In this document: positions 44,276-46,015 of the stretch, piece after piece | Numbering within the stretch: position 1 is the first letter of the stretch | Layout of the letters: each line of letters starts with the position of its first letter | Source: Erythrobacter sp. HI0063 | Lineage (GTDB): Bacteria > Pseudomonadota > Alphaproteobacteria > Sphingomonadales > Sphingomonadaceae | NCBI RefSeq assembly: GCF_001635685.1 | Contig: NZ_LWFF01000288.1 | Span: 1-46,015 of the forward strand | DNA: 46,015 bases | Direction: 5' to 3' | Notes under the pieces: model-generated | What the model was told of the DNA's origin: nothing | What the model saw: the letters and a program-made list of their open reading frames with translations, nothing else | Databases searched by the model: none | Position numbers and translations under genes: made by a program

Positions 44276-45961
44276 ATGACATCCATAAAGACCGCCCGCC
44301 GCCTGTTCCTCGCCAGCGCCTGCGCGCTCGCGACCGCACTCACCGCAACGCCCGCTCTCGCCGATCAGCTGATCGAGAATGTCGACGGCGTGCGGATCGA
44401 CGAGGACGGCAATATCGACCGTTTTACCGCGCTGCTGATCGACGACGGCGGGCGCGTGAAGGCGGTTTACGACCGGAACGACAATCGCCCGCGCGACGTC
44501 GATTATCTGCTCGACGGGGAAGGTCGCGTCATGCTGCCGGGCCTGGTCGACGCGCATCTTCACGTGATGCAGCTCGGCATCGCGCAGCTCACGCTGGACC
44601 TGTCGGATACCAATTCGCTGGAAGAAGCACTCGACAAGATCCGTCGATTCGCAGCCGAAAATCCCGCCCGTCCGTGGATTTTGGGGCGCGGCTGGAATCA
44701 GGAGAAATGGGGCCTCGGTCGCTTCCCGACCGCTGCGGAACTCGACAGTGCGGTGTCCGATCGGCCCGTCTGGCTGAGCCGGGTGGACGGCCATGCCGCC
44801 TGGGGCAATACGCTGGCGCTCGAAGCGGCAGGCGTAAGCGCGGCCACCGCCGATCCGGAAGGTGGCCGGATCGAGCGCCTGCCCGGTTCGCGCAAGCCAT
44901 CAGGCGTGTTCGTTGATGCCGCCGAAGCGCTGGTCCAGCGCGTGGTCCCCGCCCCGCGCCCCGCCGAGCGCGATATGGCTCTCTTGCGCGCGCAGGAACT
45001 GCTGCATTCGATGGGGATTACCGCCGCCGCCGACATGGGCACCAGCATGGACGATTGGCACACCTTCCGCCGCGCGGGCGATGGCGGGCGGCTGACATTG
45101 CGCATCATGTCCTACGCGACCGATGCCGATACGATGGAAGCCATCGCCGGTCCGCGCCCGACGCAATGGCTGTACGACGACAAATTGCGGCTCAACGGCA
45201 TCAAGCTCTATCTCGACGGGGCGCTCGGTTCGCGTGGGGCCTGGCTGAAGCAGCCCTATGCCGACGATCCGGGCAATACCGGCCTGCCGTTGATGAGCCC
45301 GGCGCAATTGCGCAACGTTATGGTACGCGCCGCCAGCGGCCAGTTCCAGATCGCCGTCCACGCGATCGGGACCGCCGCCAATGCCGAAGCGCTGAATGCC
45401 GTCGCCGATATTTCCGACAGCTTTTCGGGCGATCGGCGCTGGCGGATCGAACATGCGCAGATCGTCGATCCGGTCGATATCCCGAAATTCGCGTCGGCCA
45501 AAGTGATTGCCTCGATGCAGCCGGTCCACCAGACCAGCGATCGCACGATGGCCGAAGCGCGCCTCGGCCCGAACCGGCTGGACGGCGCCTATGCCTGGAA
45601 GACGATCGCCGCGACGGGCGCAATGCTGGCTTTCGGTTCGGATGCGCCGGTCGAATCGCCCGATCCCTTCGCCGGACTCGCCGCTGCCTTCACGCGCACC
45701 GATGTGAACGGACAACCCTTCGGCGGCTGGCGGCCGCAGGAAGCGGTCAGCCGCGAACAGGCGCTCACCGCCTTTACCGCGAATGGATCCTATGCCGGGT
45801 TCGGCGAAGGGCGATTCGGCAAGCTGGTGGTCGGCGAACGGGCCGATTTCGTGCTGGTGGATCGCGATCCTTTGCTGGCCACGCCAGAACAGATCCGCGA
45901 CACCATGGTGCTCGAAACCTGGGTGGGCGGGCGCCGGGTCTATGCAAAGGATGCCGAATGA
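44276..45961 (+). CDS. Exported YtcJ-like amidohydrolase (amidohydrolase family 3)
   Basis: A metal-dependent hydrolase of the amidohydrolase superfamily, 561 residues. The N-terminus MTSIKTARRLFLASACALAT is a signal peptide with ARRLFL, close to a twin-arginine motif, cut near TPALA. Metal-site marks are GLVDAHLHVM, KLYLDGALGSRGAWL, AVHAIGTAANA, WRIEHAQIV and FGSDAPVESPDPF. The family acts on amides, N-formyl groups or carbamates, and the substrate here is unknown. The ATG at 44276 was chosen because upstream reading lies in the ilvA leader and is arginine-rich. The 54 nt after its stop hold no supported gene. Confidence 0.92.
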   Translation: MTSIKTARRLFLASACALATALTATPALADQLIENVDGVRIDEDGNIDRFTALLIDDGGRVKAVYDRNDNRPRDVDYLLDGEGRVMLPGLVDAHLHVMQLGIAQLTLDLSDTNSLEEALDKIRRFAAENPARPWILGRGWNQEKWGLGRFPTAAELDSAVSDRPVWLSRVDGHAAWGNTLALEAAGVSAATADPEGGRIERLPGSRKPSGVFVDAAEALVQRVVPAPRPAERDMALLRAQELLHSMGITAAADMGTSMDDWHTFRRAGDGGRLTLRIMSYATDADTMEAIAGPRPTQWLYDDKLRLNGIKLYLDGALGSRGAWLKQPYADDPGNTGLPLMSPAQLRNVMVRAASGQFQIAVHAIGTAANAEALNAVADISDSFSGDRRWRIEHAQIVDPVDIPKFASAKVIASMQPVHQTSDRTMAEARLGPNRLDGAYAWKTIAATGAMLAFGSDAPVESPDPFAGLAAAFTRTDVNGQPFGGWRPQEAVSREQALTAFTANGSYAGFGEGRFGKLVVGERADFVLVDRDPLLATPEQIRDTMVLETWVGGRRVYAKDAE

Positions 45962-46015
45962 GTCTTTGTCTACGGCGTCGGTCGGTCGGGGTTCCGGATC
46001 GCGTTAACCTCAGCT

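Noticed and set aside
46003-46009. GTTAACC as a CtrA half-site near the right edge
   Set aside because: A single half-site is too short to separate from chance and the downstream gene is not visible.
45958-46015. Possible new gene starting at the ATG overlapping the amidohydrolase stop
   Set aside because: Only about 19 codons are visible before the window edge, with arginine-rich composition; it cannot be supported.

Overview
The window is chromosomal, GC-rich (roughly two thirds G+C by eye) and tightly packed. Gene content and order fit an alphaproteobacterium of the Sphingomonadales, most likely an Erythrobacter-like organism. This placement is inferred from the complete dcw cluster with a long-linker FtsZ, the NlpC-type SH3 piece beside a M17 aminopeptidase, the Bpt-type leucyl-transferase, and promoter motifs typical of alphaproteobacteria (CtrA, EcfG). 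No rRNA, tRNA, CRISPR array, insertion sequence or prophage was recognised.

Region 1 (1-19979, all minus strand) is a division and cell-wall (dcw) operon. In order of transcription it reads mraZ, rsmH, ftsL, ftsI, murE, murF, mraY, murD, ftsW, murG, murC, murB, ddl, ftsQ, ftsA, then a 139-nt leader, ftsZ, and a secreted TPR protein cut by the left window edge. Ten of the fourteen junctions from mraZ to ftsA are 4-nt ATGA/GTGA overlaps, so translational coupling is likely throughout. A 411-nt non-coding stretch upstream of mraZ holds six GGGA motifs spaced about one helical turn apart, a candidate MraZ operator.

Region 2 (20391-23089, minus) holds a GldG/DUF4350-like lipoprotein, a small one-TM protein, a CysK-family synthase and an adrenodoxin-type ferredoxin. 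Region 3 (23176-29416, mixed strands) holds an AlkA-type glycosylase, an SDR, phhB, ccmAB, map, an RsiV/DUF3298-like lipoprotein and a leucyl aminopeptidase. Region 4 (29519-32945, plus) holds a solitary SH3 protein, argC, and the nitrogen genes glnB-glnA behind a sigma-54-like element, closed by a strong intrinsic terminator.

Region 5 (33064-35442, plus) holds a GH24 lysozyme without phage context, then an Asn/Gly-rich secreted protein and a fasciclin lipoprotein behind a perfect EcfG (general stress) promoter. Region 6 (35436-44166, minus) runs ilvA, bpt, tamA, tamB, with a full CtrA box upstream of bpt. Region 7 (44276-45961, plus) is an exported YtcJ-type amidohydrolase.

There is no obvious new defence or mobile system. 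The most interesting signals are regulatory (mraZ array, EcfG promoter, CtrA box, glnB promoter with palindrome) and a few odd proteins: the lone SH3 protein, the NG-rich repeat protein, TamA with a non-canonical start, and the orphan GldG-like pair.
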